Assembly (NCBI GenBank): GCA_016745035.1
Contig: JADGDE010000001.1
Coordinates: 1,138,141 to 1,202,140, forward strand
Origin: Thiotrichales bacterium
Lineage (GTDB): Bacteria > Pseudomonadota > Gammaproteobacteria > Beggiatoales > Beggiatoaceae
Direction of reading: 5' to 3'
Length of the DNA stretch: 64,000 nt
Notes under the pieces: model-generated
What the model saw: only the letters and a program-made list of their open reading frames with translations
Database searches by the model: none
What the model was told of the DNA's origin: nothing
Shown: positions 27,358-36,353 of the stretch, one piece after another
Numbering within the stretch: position 1 is the stretch's first letter
How the letters are laid out: every line of letters begins with the position of its first letter
Program-made: the position numbers and the translations under genes

Positions 27358-27552
27358 TTATTTGGCCCAATCACCGAAGTTATCGGTAGATTTGCCTTGA
27401 CCATCTTCGTAGCCCGCTTCATAAGCTTCGGTCACACGCTGCTCTTCGCGTTCTGGGTTTTCTAAATAACCACCCATCCAGCCTAAAACGTATTCGCGAT
27501 CTACGTTCATTTCTTCCATTTTGCTAACAGCATCGTAATATGTTTGATCCAT
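27358..27552 (-). CDS. Small acidic protein of unknown function (64 aa)
   Basis: The 64-residue frame has a good ribosome-binding site (GAGGT before the ATG) and its own terminator, and its composition is not AT-noise: MDQTYYDAVSKMEEM, VLGWMGGYLENP, REEQRVTEAYEAGYEDG. It is acidic and helical with a central glycine turn. I do not recognise a family. Its separate terminator supports a real short transcription unit. Confidence 0.7.
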   Translation of the reverse strand: MDQTYYDAVSKMEEMNVDREYVLGWMGGYLENPEREEQRVTEAYEAGYEDGQGKSTDNFGDWAK

Positions 27553-27714
27553 GAGCTACCTCTACGATAGTTTTTGATATAAAGAACTGTCGGATTATAC
27601 GGGATAATGGCGAGCTTTTCACCAGAAAAGCATATAATTATTGACTAATTAACTAATAAAAGGTTAAAAAAAATTTATAGCCCATCATTGCAGTTGATAT
27701 TTCAACACTCAGCC

Positions 27715-29394
27715 TTATAAAGCCAAGCCCATATCATTCATTTCCAGTGTCAACCAATGACTATAATAAGGATCACCTTGAGCTAGCCAATCTGCCCAAG
27801 TGTTAGTAAAACGTTGTTGTTCTTGTGATGGCCAGAAATCTTTTGAGAAATATGGCGATTGGGTTTGAAAACGGGCAAAAGGCGTGTAGACAATACGATA
27901 GCCCGCTTGCAAAGCGCGTAGGCTAAAATCTAATAAAGCATAGCCACTTTGATAATCAGGATTTAAACCGCCCAATTGTTGCCAAAGTTTCAGGCTGATT
28001 GCGCAACAGGAGGGATGGACACTGCTAACATTACGCACAATAGCGGTCGCTGCCATGTAACCTGATGTTGTTTCAGGGTGTCCGGCGTATAAAGCTAACG
28101 GCTCAGCATGAGGACGTTGAACCAAACCCGCATGTACTATTTCAGTCTTATCCAGTAATTTTCCTGTCACTAGTCCTACGCCATCTACTTGTAGCCAACG
28201 CTGCATCTCTAGCAAGCTATCGTCATCCATTGCGGCAACATTTTCACCGAGAATCACCATATCAGAGTCAGGTTGCATATGATGAAAATCAATATTTTTT
28301 GACCAACGTATGATCTGCGCTGGCTGCTTGGGATTTTTTAGTTTGACCCGATAATTACCACGCCACAAGTTTGGGTTTTCCTCTACTTCCCCTTGCAAAC
28401 CACAGCGTTGCAGGCTTTCTTCTACAGCACGGATACCCGCTTCATAGGCGTACGCTTTAGCATTGTGATCCAGTGATACAGACTGTTCATGCTGTCGCCA
28501 ATGGTAGAGCACTTGAGGTAAATGCAGGACTTTCGCTTGTGTATCCGCAGCACGCAAAATCAAGTCATAATCTTGTGACCCTTCAAATTCTCCACGCACC
28601 CCCCCGAGTTGTTTGAGCAAATCACGGCGATACACCACTAAATGAAATAAATAATTACCCGATAACAAGGTTTCAGGCGACCAATCGGGTTTAAACAAAT
28701 GCATAAAGCGAGTATTGCGTGGCGAGAGCATATCGCGATCAGAATATAAAACCTGTGTATCCGGTTGTTGGCGAATGCTTTTTGCCATAGCGTGCAGTGC
28801 GTTTGGTGCCAGGCGATCATCATGATCCAAAAAGCCGACATAATCGCCGCGTGCCATTGCCAGTCCGGCATTGGTCGCTGCACAAATACCTTGATTTTCT
28901 GGTAAGTGCAACACACGTAAACGCTTGTCCTCATTTGCCAGCGCATCAAGTAAAGCCAAGGTGGTTTTATGACTGCTACCATCATCAACCAGACATAATT
29001 CCCAGTATGGGTAAGCTTGGGTTCGCACACTGTAAATACACTCAAACAATACTTTTAGCGGGGTATTATAAATAGGTGTAACAAGGCTGAAAAAAGGCTT
29101 ATCTTGCCAATCTTGCGCCTCAAACCACAGCATTTTCCAATCATGTAGAGAAATAAAAGCATGGCGAAACAACCAAGCCTGATACTCAATCCATTCGCTG
29201 GTCGCCCAGCGTTTAAGTTCAATTTCTTGGGGAATACAATCGCTTTGTCGAGGCGCTTTGCTGGACGACAACCAGTTGAATAGGGCAGCCACGTTATACT
29301 TTAGAGCGCAAAAAATAGGTGCTGATATATGCTTTAAAAGCTTGCCAAATGGCACGAATATTAGGTGAGGAACGTAAAGTGAAGGTTTCATCAT
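27715..29394 (-). CDS. Family 2 glycosyltransferase, two-domain
   Basis: The frame encodes up to 559 residues. A GT-A domain begins near FFSLVTPIYNTPL, with VDDGS and the DxD-type motif FLDHDD. A second, more divergent glycosyltransferase-like half ends the protein. The ATG at 29394 would overlap the upstream glycosyltransferase gene by 101 bp. A GTG at 29292, just after that gene's TAA, is an attractive alternative coupled start. It probably adds a sugar to a surface polysaccharide or O-antigen. The preceding gene is its likely operon partner. Confidence 0.85.
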   Translation of the reverse strand: MMKPSLYVPHLIFVPFGKLLKHISAPIFCALKYNVAALFNWLSSSKAPRQSDCIPQEIELKRWATSEWIEYQAWLFRHAFISLHDWKMLWFEAQDWQDKPFFSLVTPIYNTPLKVLFECIYSVRTQAYPYWELCLVDDGSSHKTTLALLDALANEDKRLRVLHLPENQGICAATNAGLAMARGDYVGFLDHDDRLAPNALHAMAKSIRQQPDTQVLYSDRDMLSPRNTRFMHLFKPDWSPETLLSGNYLFHLVVYRRDLLKQLGGVRGEFEGSQDYDLILRAADTQAKVLHLPQVLYHWRQHEQSVSLDHNAKAYAYEAGIRAVEESLQRCGLQGEVEENPNLWRGNYRVKLKNPKQPAQIIRWSKNIDFHHMQPDSDMVILGENVAAMDDDSLLEMQRWLQVDGVGLVTGKLLDKTEIVHAGLVQRPHAEPLALYAGHPETTSGYMAATAIVRNVSSVHPSCCAISLKLWQQLGGLNPDYQSGYALLDFSLRALQAGYRIVYTPFARFQTQSPYFSKDFWPSQEQQRFTNTWADWLAQGDPYYSHWLTLEMNDMGLAL

Positions 29395-30721
29395 TAATGA
29401 ACAACACTTGTGGTGCTAGCCAAGACAACGGGATAATGGGCATATAATCAGACTGAACCACCAAATCATAATGCCTGCGTAATGTCCAATAACGATAGTA
29501 ACGCTTAAGGCGACCTTTTGGTAAGTGTACAAAACGGGCATTGGGAATTTGGTAATTAATCGGATAATTGAAAGGATCTACGATAAATTGAATTTCCATT
29601 TCAGGGCGTTGTTTCAGCGCTTTCATCAATGTTGTTTGAATATTTGTCGCTTGTAAATTAACCGCACTAAATAATATGCGTTTAATTTTTTTATCCATAA
29701 ACACATCTGCAATCATTTGATTGTGTTGGGGGGCAGCATCCAATTTAATGTCTTTTTTGCCGAAGCGATTATGCAAAAAATCATCTGCGGCATCGTTGTG
29801 TAAACGACTTAAATCTGTTTTTCCCAGCAAGGCATAATAAACCGCTTTTTTCAATGTATAACGCAAAACTTTGTGTAAAACTTGAGAGTGCATCCCCATT
29901 GCTTTCAACATAGCCAATACGTTGCGATTATCGTAGTACAATATCCAAGTAGGCACTTTTCCTGCTGCGGATAAATGCCAAATGAGAGACTGAGCAGAGA
30001 CGACTACACGATATCCCATGCGCCCAATCCGCAAACACCAGTCCACATCATCAAAATGAATAAAAAAGTCTTGCCATAATCCCGCCTGTTTTGCAATATC
30101 GGCACGAATCAACAATGATGCCGCAGCAACATATTCCACATCCATGTAAGGTTGGCAATATGTTAAAGTTTGACTCAAATCTAAATCTTTATCCTGGATT
30201 AAATTTTGTGGACTGCGCCCTCGCCAATAGGGGATTTCTTCTAAATGCCGATTGAGCATCAAACTGCCATTATCGGTATTAATGAAAGCCCCCATTTCAT
30301 TAATTCGCCAAGGAAAATCCAATTGCATCATGGTCGAGCCTGCCACAGCAATATCTCGGTTATTCTCCAATATCTCGACTAATGCTTTCAATGCAGAGCG
30401 ATGCACCAGTACATCATTATCTAATAGCCATAAATAATCATATTGACCATCAGGCTGCTCAAAAGCATATTGCAGTCCTGTGTTAAATCCACCAGTACCG
30501 CCTAAATTTTCCTGATTACACAATAAAGTAATGTCGGGGTGTTGTTTACGAATCGCCTCAACCGTGCCATCAGAGCTGGCATTGTCAATGACCACGGTAT
30601 CAATCACATATTCACTTGGATAATCGAGATGATTAATCGCCTCTAACAACTCTAAAATGTATTTTTTTTTATTCCAAGTGACAGCGATAATGAGGATTTT
30701 GATAACAGGTGTTTTATTCAT
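29294..30721 (-). CDS. Family 2 glycosyltransferase, GlfT2/rhamnosyltransferase-like
   Basis: The 475-residue protein opens with a GT-A domain: ITAVTWN-like strand (LIIAVTWNKKKY), VVIDNASSDGT, ENLGGTGGFNTG, and the metal-binding DNDV. The general-base region FIHFDDVDWCLRIGRMGYR follows, with W/H residues like those of galactofuranosyl- and rhamnosyltransferases. The last 130 residues form an additional domain (KIKRILFSAVNLQ onward). It is cytoplasmic or membrane-associated. It precedes the other GT2 gene in a two-gene unit. Confidence 0.85.
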   Translation of the reverse strand: MNKTPVIKILIIAVTWNKKKYILELLEAINHLDYPSEYVIDTVVIDNASSDGTVEAIRKQHPDITLLCNQENLGGTGGFNTGLQYAFEQPDGQYDYLWLLDNDVLVHRSALKALVEILENNRDIAVAGSTMMQLDFPWRINEMGAFINTDNGSLMLNRHLEEIPYWRGRSPQNLIQDKDLDLSQTLTYCQPYMDVEYVAAASLLIRADIAKQAGLWQDFFIHFDDVDWCLRIGRMGYRVVVSAQSLIWHLSAAGKVPTWILYYDNRNVLAMLKAMGMHSQVLHKVLRYTLKKAVYYALLGKTDLSRLHNDAADDFLHNRFGKKDIKLDAAPQHNQMIADVFMDKKIKRILFSAVNLQATNIQTTLMKALKQRPEMEIQFIVDPFNYPINYQIPNARFVHLPKGRLKRYYRYWTLRRHYDLVVQSDYMPIIPLSWLAPQVLFINDETFTLRSSPNIRAIWQAFKAYISTYFLRSKV

Positions 30722-30748
30722 AAAAAAGAGGAGATTTTACATTAGGAT

Positions 30749-30879
30749 CTGATGTTACGCACTAATTCAGTTTTTGCCATAATAAGGTGCTTTTCTGTCT
30801 GCCTAGTGGTATTTAGCCGTGGAGAAATGGCGGTTTTTTATGCCCTTAAGGCATAAAAAAAGCCTTTGCGTAACATCCG
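30749..30879 (+). repeat. Repeat family A, copy A4 (full length)
   Basis: This copy starts CTGATGTTACGCAC and ends TGCGTAACATCCG. TTAGGAT stands directly on both sides (30742-30748 and 30880-30886), a perfect target duplication. Its hairpin has arms TTTTTTATGCC and GGCATAAAAAA. It lies in the 335-bp gap between the glycosyltransferase genes and the sigma-54 regulator gene. The rest of that gap (30887-31056) shows no gene. Confidence 0.9.
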
Positions 30880-31056
30880 TTAGGATGAAGGTTTATTTAT
30901 TCCGAATAAATTTTGCCCACTCACCTTAAATGAGAACCCTGAGCGTGTCAATATCAGTACAAAACACGATAGAAGAGATCTGTAAGCTTGACTATTTTTT
31001 ATCTTTTGAGGCAAAAAAAATCTTTTACCAAGTCCGAAAGGTAGTTTGATAAAGTC

Positions 31057-32463
31057 TTAGGATTCAGCTTTGCGCAAGCGCTGCATCTTACTGTACAAGG
31101 TGGTGCGATTAATGCCGAGCAAACGCGCAGCTTGGCTTAAATTCTGCCCGCTTAAGCTTAAGGCTTGGTTGATATACAAGCTTTCCCACTCAAGCAGTTT
31201 TTCATCTAAAGAAAAGTCGCCTTGTTGTAATTGCGCATTGATGTCCTCATCGCTGCGCGCTGAGTCGTTGCTGGTATCAATTTCCTCGACATAATCCTCA
31301 TCTAATTCTGCCGCTAAAATATCCCGGCTAATAATTTGATTGGGGTATTTTGCACCTAAACGAATAACGATATTACGCAATTCACGGACATTACCGGGGA
31401 AACTGTATTCTTGCCAGCAAACTCTCGCTTCTTCATCCAACTGGAACAATGCGCCCATATTGGCATAAAAATCTTGGAAATGTTGCAACAGCAAAAATTT
31501 ATCTTCGCCGCGCTCATTTAAGGTCGGGACTTGAACGGTGAGAATACTTAAACGGTGGTATAAATCAGCGCGGAAATTACCATTACGGACTTCTTCACGT
31601 AACTCACGGTTAGTGGCGGCAATAATGCGCGCACCCGATTTACGCACCTTGGTTTCGCCTAGGCGGTAATATTCACCATTTTCTAATACCCGCAATAATT
31701 TAGATTGCAATTCCAGTGGCATTTCGCCAATCTCATCGAGAATCAAACTGCCTTTGTCAGCCTCTTCAAAAAAACCGGCTTTTGCTGTGGTAGCTCCCGT
31801 GTATGCACCTTTGGCGTGTCCAAATAATTGTGCATCTAGCAACTCGGCGGTAAAAGCGGCGCAGTTGACGGTTAAACACGGGGTTTTTTCGCGTTGGCTT
31901 TCGGTGTGTAAGCTTTGCGCAACCAATTCTTTACCCGCACCGGACTCACCCATCACCAACACCGAAAAAGGTGAATTGGCAAACTGGCGCACTTGTGCGC
32001 GCAAGGATTCCATCGCCAGACTATCGCCAATCAAACCCGACTGGGTTTGCTCTGCCTGTGGTTGATGGGTCTCAGCTTGAAAAATCATCAACTGATGTTT
32101 TAAGCGGGTTTTGAGTAAACCCATATCGCAAGGCTTAGGAATAAAATCTACCGCACCTAAAGTCAGGGCATGACGCACGTTTTGATCGCTGTCTTGACCA
32201 GATAAAATCAAGATTTTGATATTGGGATTAAAACTAAGAAGTTCGGTGACCATAGCAAAACCTTCGGTAGGCTTATGTGGATTGGGAGGTAATCCGAGGT
32301 CAACCAAAGCCAGATTGGGGACAACTGGCATAATTTGCAGCCTTTTTCGGGCTTCTTCGCGGGACGGTAAAATATCGACTAAAAATTCATCCTTGAGGAC
32401 AAATGCCAACGATTCACTAATTAAAGGATCATCATCAATTAATAATAAACCAGGTCTGGACAT
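31057..32463 (-). CDS. Sigma-54-dependent NtrC-type response regulator, PrsR-like
   Basis: The protein (468 residues from ATG 32463; a GTG at 32475 is possible) has three domains. The receiver (about 1-120) shows IDDD, phosphoacceptor region LVDLGLPPNPHKPTEGF and PKPCD. The AAA+ sigma-54 domain has Walker A GESGAGKE, the sigma-54 contact loop as GAYTGA, and Walker B GSLILDEIGEMP. The C-terminal Fis-type HTH is NLSQAARLLGINRTTLYSKM. The receiver's LGLPP-P--P-EG form resembles PrsR regulators of PEP-CTERM/exopolysaccharide systems. That link is suggestive because glycosyltransferase genes follow on the same strand, but no kinase lies beside it. Confidence 0.92.
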   Translation of the reverse strand: MSRPGLLLIDDDPLISESLAFVLKDEFLVDILPSREEARKRLQIMPVVPNLALVDLGLPPNPHKPTEGFAMVTELLSFNPNIKILILSGQDSDQNVRHALTLGAVDFIPKPCDMGLLKTRLKHQLMIFQAETHQPQAEQTQSGLIGDSLAMESLRAQVRQFANSPFSVLVMGESGAGKELVAQSLHTESQREKTPCLTVNCAAFTAELLDAQLFGHAKGAYTGATTAKAGFFEEADKGSLILDEIGEMPLELQSKLLRVLENGEYYRLGETKVRKSGARIIAATNRELREEVRNGNFRADLYHRLSILTVQVPTLNERGEDKFLLLQHFQDFYANMGALFQLDEEARVCWQEYSFPGNVRELRNIVIRLGAKYPNQIISRDILAAELDEDYVEEIDTSNDSARSDEDINAQLQQGDFSLDEKLLEWESLYINQALSLSGQNLSQAARLLGINRTTLYSKMQRLRKAES

Positions 32464-32485
32464 GTATATTCTCACTAGGAAGGAA

Positions 32486-32562
32486 TGGTCGGGGTGAGAG
32501 GATTTGAACCTCCGACCACCTGCACCCCATGCAGGTGCGCTACCAGGCTGCGCTACACCCCG
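32486..32562 (-). tRNA. tRNA-Pro (anticodon GGG)
   Basis: On the minus strand the acceptor stem pairs CGGGGTG with CACCCCG. The anticodon stem CCTGC/GCAGG encloses loop ATGGGGT, giving anticodon GGG. The T arm reads GGAGGTTCAAATCCTC. A discriminator A and an encoded CCA (32486-32488) complete the 3' end. Confidence 0.97.
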
Positions 32563-32668
32563 CCTACGAAAGCGCGAAAGTATAACTCAACTCCGATCTA
32601 AGCGCAAACATTGTGCTGATTTAATTGAAACTTGTCGTTATTCTATTCAATCAAGAAAGCTTAAATCA

Positions 32669-32697
32669 CTGATGTTACGCACTAAGCTTTGCTTTGT
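32669..32697 (+). repeat. Repeat family A, copy A5 (left end only)
   Basis: CTGATGTTACGCACTAAG is followed by TTTGCTTTGT and then unrelated sequence. The internal hairpins and right end are absent. It lies about 120 bp upstream of recA, between tRNA-Pro and recA. Confidence 0.65.
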
Positions 32698-32817
32698 ATT
32701 CAATTGAGAGTTTTATAGGCAGGATTGGTATTATTTATCACTTTTTTAACTGTGGATAGCGTAAAATAGCCTCCGGAAACAAATGCCCTTTTGCTAGTAT
32801 AAAATCTCGGAAATGTT

Positions 32818-33864
32818 ATGGACGAAAATCGTAAAAAAGCCCTCAGTAGCACTTTATTACAAATTGAAAAACAATTCGGTAAAGGCTCGGTGATGCGCTT
32901 GGGAGATGTCAGCGTCACGGATGTTGATACCATTTCTACCGGTTCTTTAGGCTTGGATGTTGCTTTGGGTATTGGCGGCTTGCCACGCGGTCGCGTGGTC
33001 GAGATTTATGGTCCTGAATCATCGGGTAAAACTACGCTAACTTTACATGTGATTGCTGAGGCGCAAAAGCTCGGCGGCACAGCGGCCTTTATTGATGCAG
33101 AGCACGCTTTAGATAGCGTCTATGCGGAAAACCTTGGCGTGGATACCGAAAACTTAATTATTTCCCAACCGGACACGGGCGAGCAAGCTTTAGAAATCAC
33201 CGATATGTTGGTGCGCTCCGGCGCGGTGGATGTCTTAGTCATTGACTCAGTTGCTGCCTTAACACCAAAAGCTGAAATTGAAGGTGATATGGGCGACTCG
33301 CATATGGGCTTGCAAGCGCGCTTGATGTCACAAGCCTTGCGTAAACTCACCGCCAATATCAAACGCCATAACACCTTGGTGATTTTCATTAACCAAATTC
33401 GGATGAAAATCGGGGTCATGTTTGGCAGCCCTGAAACCACCACCGGCGGTAATGCGCTTAAATTCTATGCTTCAGTACGAATCGACATTCGTCGCATTGG
33501 CGCGATTAAGCGTCAAGATGAAATCGTCGGTAATGAAACCCGAGTCAAAATTTTGAAAAACAAAATGGCTCCACCGTTCAAAGAAGTCTTGTTTGATATT
33601 ATTTATGGCGAGGGGATTTCCCATGCCAGCGAGTTGATTGACCTTGGAGTCAAACATGAGATCATCAATAAAGCGGGGGCATGGTACAGTTACAAGGGTG
33701 AAAAAATTGGGCAAGGCAAAGAAAATGTACGCCAATTTTTGAAATCTAATCTGGAACTCTGCCAAGAAATCGAAGGCTTGTTACGCGAAAAACTGATGCC
33801 AACAACCGATGCGAAAGCAGAAGTGAAAGAGGCAAAAAAAGATGATAAAAAAGGCAGTAAATAG
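32818..33864 (+). CDS. recA: Recombinase RecA
   Basis: The 348-residue protein has Walker [10 protein letters not shown], Walker [11 protein letters not shown], loop L2 region [22 protein letters not shown], and a C-terminal acidic/lysine tail ([11 protein letters not shown]). It forms filaments on single-stranded DNA for strand exchange and LexA cleavage. No LexA-type CTGT-N8-ACAG box is visible upstream. No recX follows; instead repeat A6 begins immediately after the stop codon. Confidence 0.98.
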   Translation: MDENRKKALSSTLLQIEKQFGKGSVMRLGDVSVTDVDTISTGSLGLDVALGIGGLPRGRVVEIYGPESSGKTTLTLHVIAEAQKLGGTAAFIDAEHALDSVYAENLGVDTENLIISQPDTGEQALEITDMLVRSGAVDVLVIDSVAALTPKAEIEGDMGDSHMGLQARLMSQALRKLTANIKRHNTLVIFINQIRMKIGVMFGSPETTTGGNALKFYASVRIDIRRIGAIKRQDEIVGNETRVKILKNKMAPPFKEVLFDIIYGEGISHASELIDLGVKHEIINKAGAWYSYKGEKIGQGKENVRQFLKSNLELCQEIEGLLREKLMPTTDAKAEVKEAKKDDKKGSK

Positions 33865-33995
33865 CTGATGTTAGGCAAAGGCTTCTTTTTTACCCCAAAA
33901 GGCAAAAAAACCGCCATTGCTCCACGGCTAAATACGACTAGGCAGGTGGAAAATCACACTATTGTGACAAAAACTGGCTCAGTGCCTCACATCAG
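33865..33995 (-). repeat. Repeat family A, copy A6 (full length, inverted)
   Basis: Its orientation is opposite to the other copies. Flanks are TAAATAG (33858-33864, including the recA stop codon) and TCAATAG (33996-34002), a 6-of-7 match consistent with an aged target duplication. On its own top strand the hairpin reads TTTTTTGCC-ttttgg-GGTAAAAAA, with one G-U pair. The early stem has GTG/CAC arms. Confidence 0.85.
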
Positions 33996-34010
33996 TCAAT
34001 AGGTAAAACA

Positions 34011-34436
34011 ATGAATACACGGATTAAATGGGTTGAGGGAGCCGCTTGGGTTGCCGAATCCAGTAGCGGTCATGCAGTGGTCTTGGATGGTTCTGAGGAA
34101 ATCGGTGGGCGCAATTTAGGTATGCGGCCGATGGAAATGGTGCTCGCAGGCTTAGGCGGTTGTTCGGCGATGGATGTGTTGCACATGCTGCGTAAAAGTC
34201 GCCAAGCACTGCGCGATTGTGTGATCGAAATCGAGGCCGAACGCGCTGAGAGTATTCCCAAAGTGTTTACCAAAATCCATTTACATTTCATTGTCAGCGG
34301 CATTGATTTAAAAGAAAGCCGGGTTAAGCAAGCGGTGTCTTTGTCAGCGGAAAAATATTGTTCGGTATCGCAAATGCTGAATAAAACCGCTGAAATCAGC
34401 TATGATTATGAACTGATTAATCTCTCTGAGTCATGA
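34011..34436 (+). CDS. OsmC family peroxiredoxin-like protein
   Basis: The 141 residues match the OsmC/Ohr fold. The two redox cysteines are in GLGGCSAMDVLHML and EKYCSVSQML. These proteins reduce hydroperoxides or related thiol substrates in the cytoplasm. The stop codon overlaps the start of scpB (ATGA), so the two are one transcript. The sequence is closer to the YhfA-like branch than to Ohr, an impression rather than a computed result. Confidence 0.88.
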   Translation: MNTRIKWVEGAAWVAESSSGHAVVLDGSEEIGGRNLGMRPMEMVLAGLGGCSAMDVLHMLRKSRQALRDCVIEIEAERAESIPKVFTKIHLHFIVSGIDLKESRVKQAVSLSAEKYCSVSQMLNKTAEISYDYELINLSES

Positions 34437-35179
34437 GCGGCGCTGATACTTCTATCCAACTCACCATTGAAGCCGCGTTACTGGCGGCGGGTCGTCCTTT
34501 GTCTGTGGATCAGCTTTGCGATTTGTTTATTGACCAACGTCAAGATGAAGAGCGCAGCAAAAAAGAACGCCGGGCTTTGCGCCAACCGGTGCGCAAAGCA
34601 CTAAAAAACCTTGTCGATGCCTGCATGGACAGAGGCGTGGAACTGATAGAGGTCGCCAGTGGTTTTCGTTATCAAGTCCGTACCCAACAAGCCCCGCATG
34701 TGGCGCATTTGTGGGCAGAGCGCCCAGCGCGCACTTCAAAAGCCCTGCTGGAGACCTTAGCATTGATTGCCTATCGCCAACCGATTACCCGGGGTGATAT
34801 TGAAAAAGTCCGGGGCGTGAGTGTCAGTTCCCATATTGTCAAAAATCTCTTAGAATACAATTGGATTCGGATTGTCGGGCATCGAAACACGCCAGGACAT
34901 CCGCGCTTGTATGGTACGACCTCTGCCTTTTTAGATCATTTTGGCTTAAAGAGTTTGCAGGATTTGCCACCGTTGGCAGAACTCTATGAGCAAGGGCTAG
35001 CCGAGGAAAAAGCCTTACAAGAAGAATCGGGCGAACATGATTTGGAAGCGCTAAGCGAAGCCTTAGCCGAAAAACCGCCGATTGAACAACGTTTGCCTGA
35101 GCAAGCGGCTGAAAAAAATGTCATTGTCGCAGAACCTGCACCTTTGGTACTTGGCAAAGGACAGCAAGCTAAATCTTAG
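34433..35179 (+). CDS. scpB: Segregation and condensation protein B
   Basis: The 248-residue protein has the tandem winged-helix domains of ScpB: IEAALLAAGRPLSVDQL at the start, and SKALLETLALIAYRQPITRGDIEKVRGV in the middle, followed by GHPRLYGTT. It is a regulatory subunit of the SMC-ScpA condensin. A low-complexity acidic C-terminal tail of about 70 residues is extra. scpA is not adjacent. Confidence 0.93.
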   Translation: MSGADTSIQLTIEAALLAAGRPLSVDQLCDLFIDQRQDEERSKKERRALRQPVRKALKNLVDACMDRGVELIEVASGFRYQVRTQQAPHVAHLWAERPARTSKALLETLALIAYRQPITRGDIEKVRGVSVSSHIVKNLLEYNWIRIVGHRNTPGHPRLYGTTSAFLDHFGLKSLQDLPPLAELYEQGLAEEKALQEESGEHDLEALSEALAEKPPIEQRLPEQAAEKNVIVAEPAPLVLGKGQQAKS

Positions 35180-35216
35180 GCTGGTATGAAGGCTTTATGT
35201 TTGTTAGGCTTAATAT

Positions 35217-35344
35217 CTGATGTGATGCACTAAGCCAGTTTTTGTCACCAGATAGTGATTTTTCACCTGCTTAGTGGTATTTAGCCGTGGAGCAAGGGCG
35301 GTTTTTTTGCCTTTTGGGGTAAAAAAAGCCTTTGCGTAGCATCA
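35217..35344 (+). repeat. Repeat family A, copy A7 (full length)
   Basis: It begins CTGATGTGATGCACTAAG and ends TGCGTAGCATCA. Flanks TTAATAT (35210-35216) and TTAAAAT (35345-35351) match at 6 of 7. The first hairpin has compensated arms GTGA/TCAC, where other copies have GGTG/CACC. The second reads TTTTTTGCC/GGTAAAAAA. It is 40 bp upstream of the ParA-like gene. Confidence 0.85.
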
Positions 35345-35384
35345 TTAAAATAAAAGTGAGAAACCTCAACGTGAGCATACCCCC

Positions 35385-36350
35385 ATGTCAAGCACTGCTA
35401 TAGATAAGTTGCCGCATTATTACTTGAATTTACGTGAATTGGTCAAACTCACGAAAACCCCGCAGAAAAAACTCTTAAAACAACTGCAAAGCCATGGCGA
35501 GCTTTATGCCTTGCCTGCAAATCAATACGGCATTCCCGCAACAGTGATGCGCCAGTATTTGCAAAAACGTGGGGTTAAGTTTGATTTTCAGGTCATCGCC
35601 CATGCCAATTTACGCGGCGGTATCGGCAAAACCACCAGCACGGTGTCGCTGGCTAGCCGCGCGGTAGAATACGGCTATAAAACCTGTGTGCTGGACTTAG
35701 ACCCCCAAGCCTCGGCCTCTCTTGCCCTTGGTGTTGAAGCCAGCGAAGAAGATGCTTTATTTTATGATTTATGGCAACAACCCAAAGCAGTTCCCAGTGC
35801 CTTAAAACAAGTCGATGAGTTATTGTATTTATTGCCCTCATCTTTAGATAACAGCTTGTTAGATGCCGCCTTGCAACGCCCTGGTGATCAGAAAAAAGCT
35901 GTTGCTGCTGCCTGTCAGGTATTAAAAGAACAAGGCTTTGATTTGGTGATTATTGATTGCCCGCCGACTTTAGGCACAGCGGTCATATCCAGCGTCTGTG
36001 CCGCTGACAAATTAGTGATTCCACTTGCCAATGATGCCTTTTCCTTTCGTGGTTTGGCACTGACTTTGGGCGAAGTGGAAGCCATTTGCGAAGCTTTCCA
36101 AATCCAATCCCCGGTTTTACACAGCTTGCTGGTCAAAGTCGATAAACGCGAAACACTAAGCAAACAAGCCTTAGAGACCTTGGCGGGCAATTATGCCGAA
36201 TATCAATTACCATTTTATATCCGCACCAGCACTATTTACTCGAAAATGTTATCTGAGGGTAAAACCATTTTTGCCAATAGCAAAAATGACATTGCTCATC
36301 AAGATTACGACCGCTATACCCGCCATTTACTCAATATTGACTTGGGATAA
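35385..36350 (+). CDS. ParA/Soj-family ATPase with N-terminal DNA-binding-like region and altered Walker A
   Basis: The 321-residue protein starts with a helical, HTH-like region of about 70 residues (LNLRELVKLTKTPQKKLLKQL). A ParA ATPase follows: Walker A NLRGGIGKTTST, switch I LDLDPQASASLAL, and Walker B VIIDCPPTL. The deviant Walker A normally reads KGGxGKT; here the signature lysine is arginine. In ParA/MinD proteins that lysine contacts the partner subunit's nucleotide, so ATPase-driven dimerisation may be altered. No parB is adjacent. It lies 3 bp before a DUF697 gene, suggesting membrane positioning rather than DNA partition. Confidence 0.85.
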   Translation: MSSTAIDKLPHYYLNLRELVKLTKTPQKKLLKQLQSHGELYALPANQYGIPATVMRQYLQKRGVKFDFQVIAHANLRGGIGKTTSTVSLASRAVEYGYKTCVLDLDPQASASLALGVEASEEDALFYDLWQQPKAVPSALKQVDELLYLLPSSLDNSLLDAALQRPGDQKKAVAAACQVLKEQGFDLVIIDCPPTLGTAVISSVCAADKLVIPLANDAFSFRGLALTLGEVEAICEAFQIQSPVLHSLLVKVDKRETLSKQALETLAGNYAEYQLPFYIRTSTIYSKMLSEGKTIFANSKNDIAHQDYDRYTRHLLNIDLG

Positions 36351-36353
36351 GCC

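Noticed and set aside
28638..29045. 135-residue minus-strand frame within the glycosyltransferase gene
   Set aside because: Alternative frame of a well-supported GT2 domain, Cys/His/Trp-rich shadow translation.
32698..32817. LexA box before recA
   Set aside because: A CTGT is present (ACTGTGGATAG) but the matching ACAG half at the right spacing is missing.
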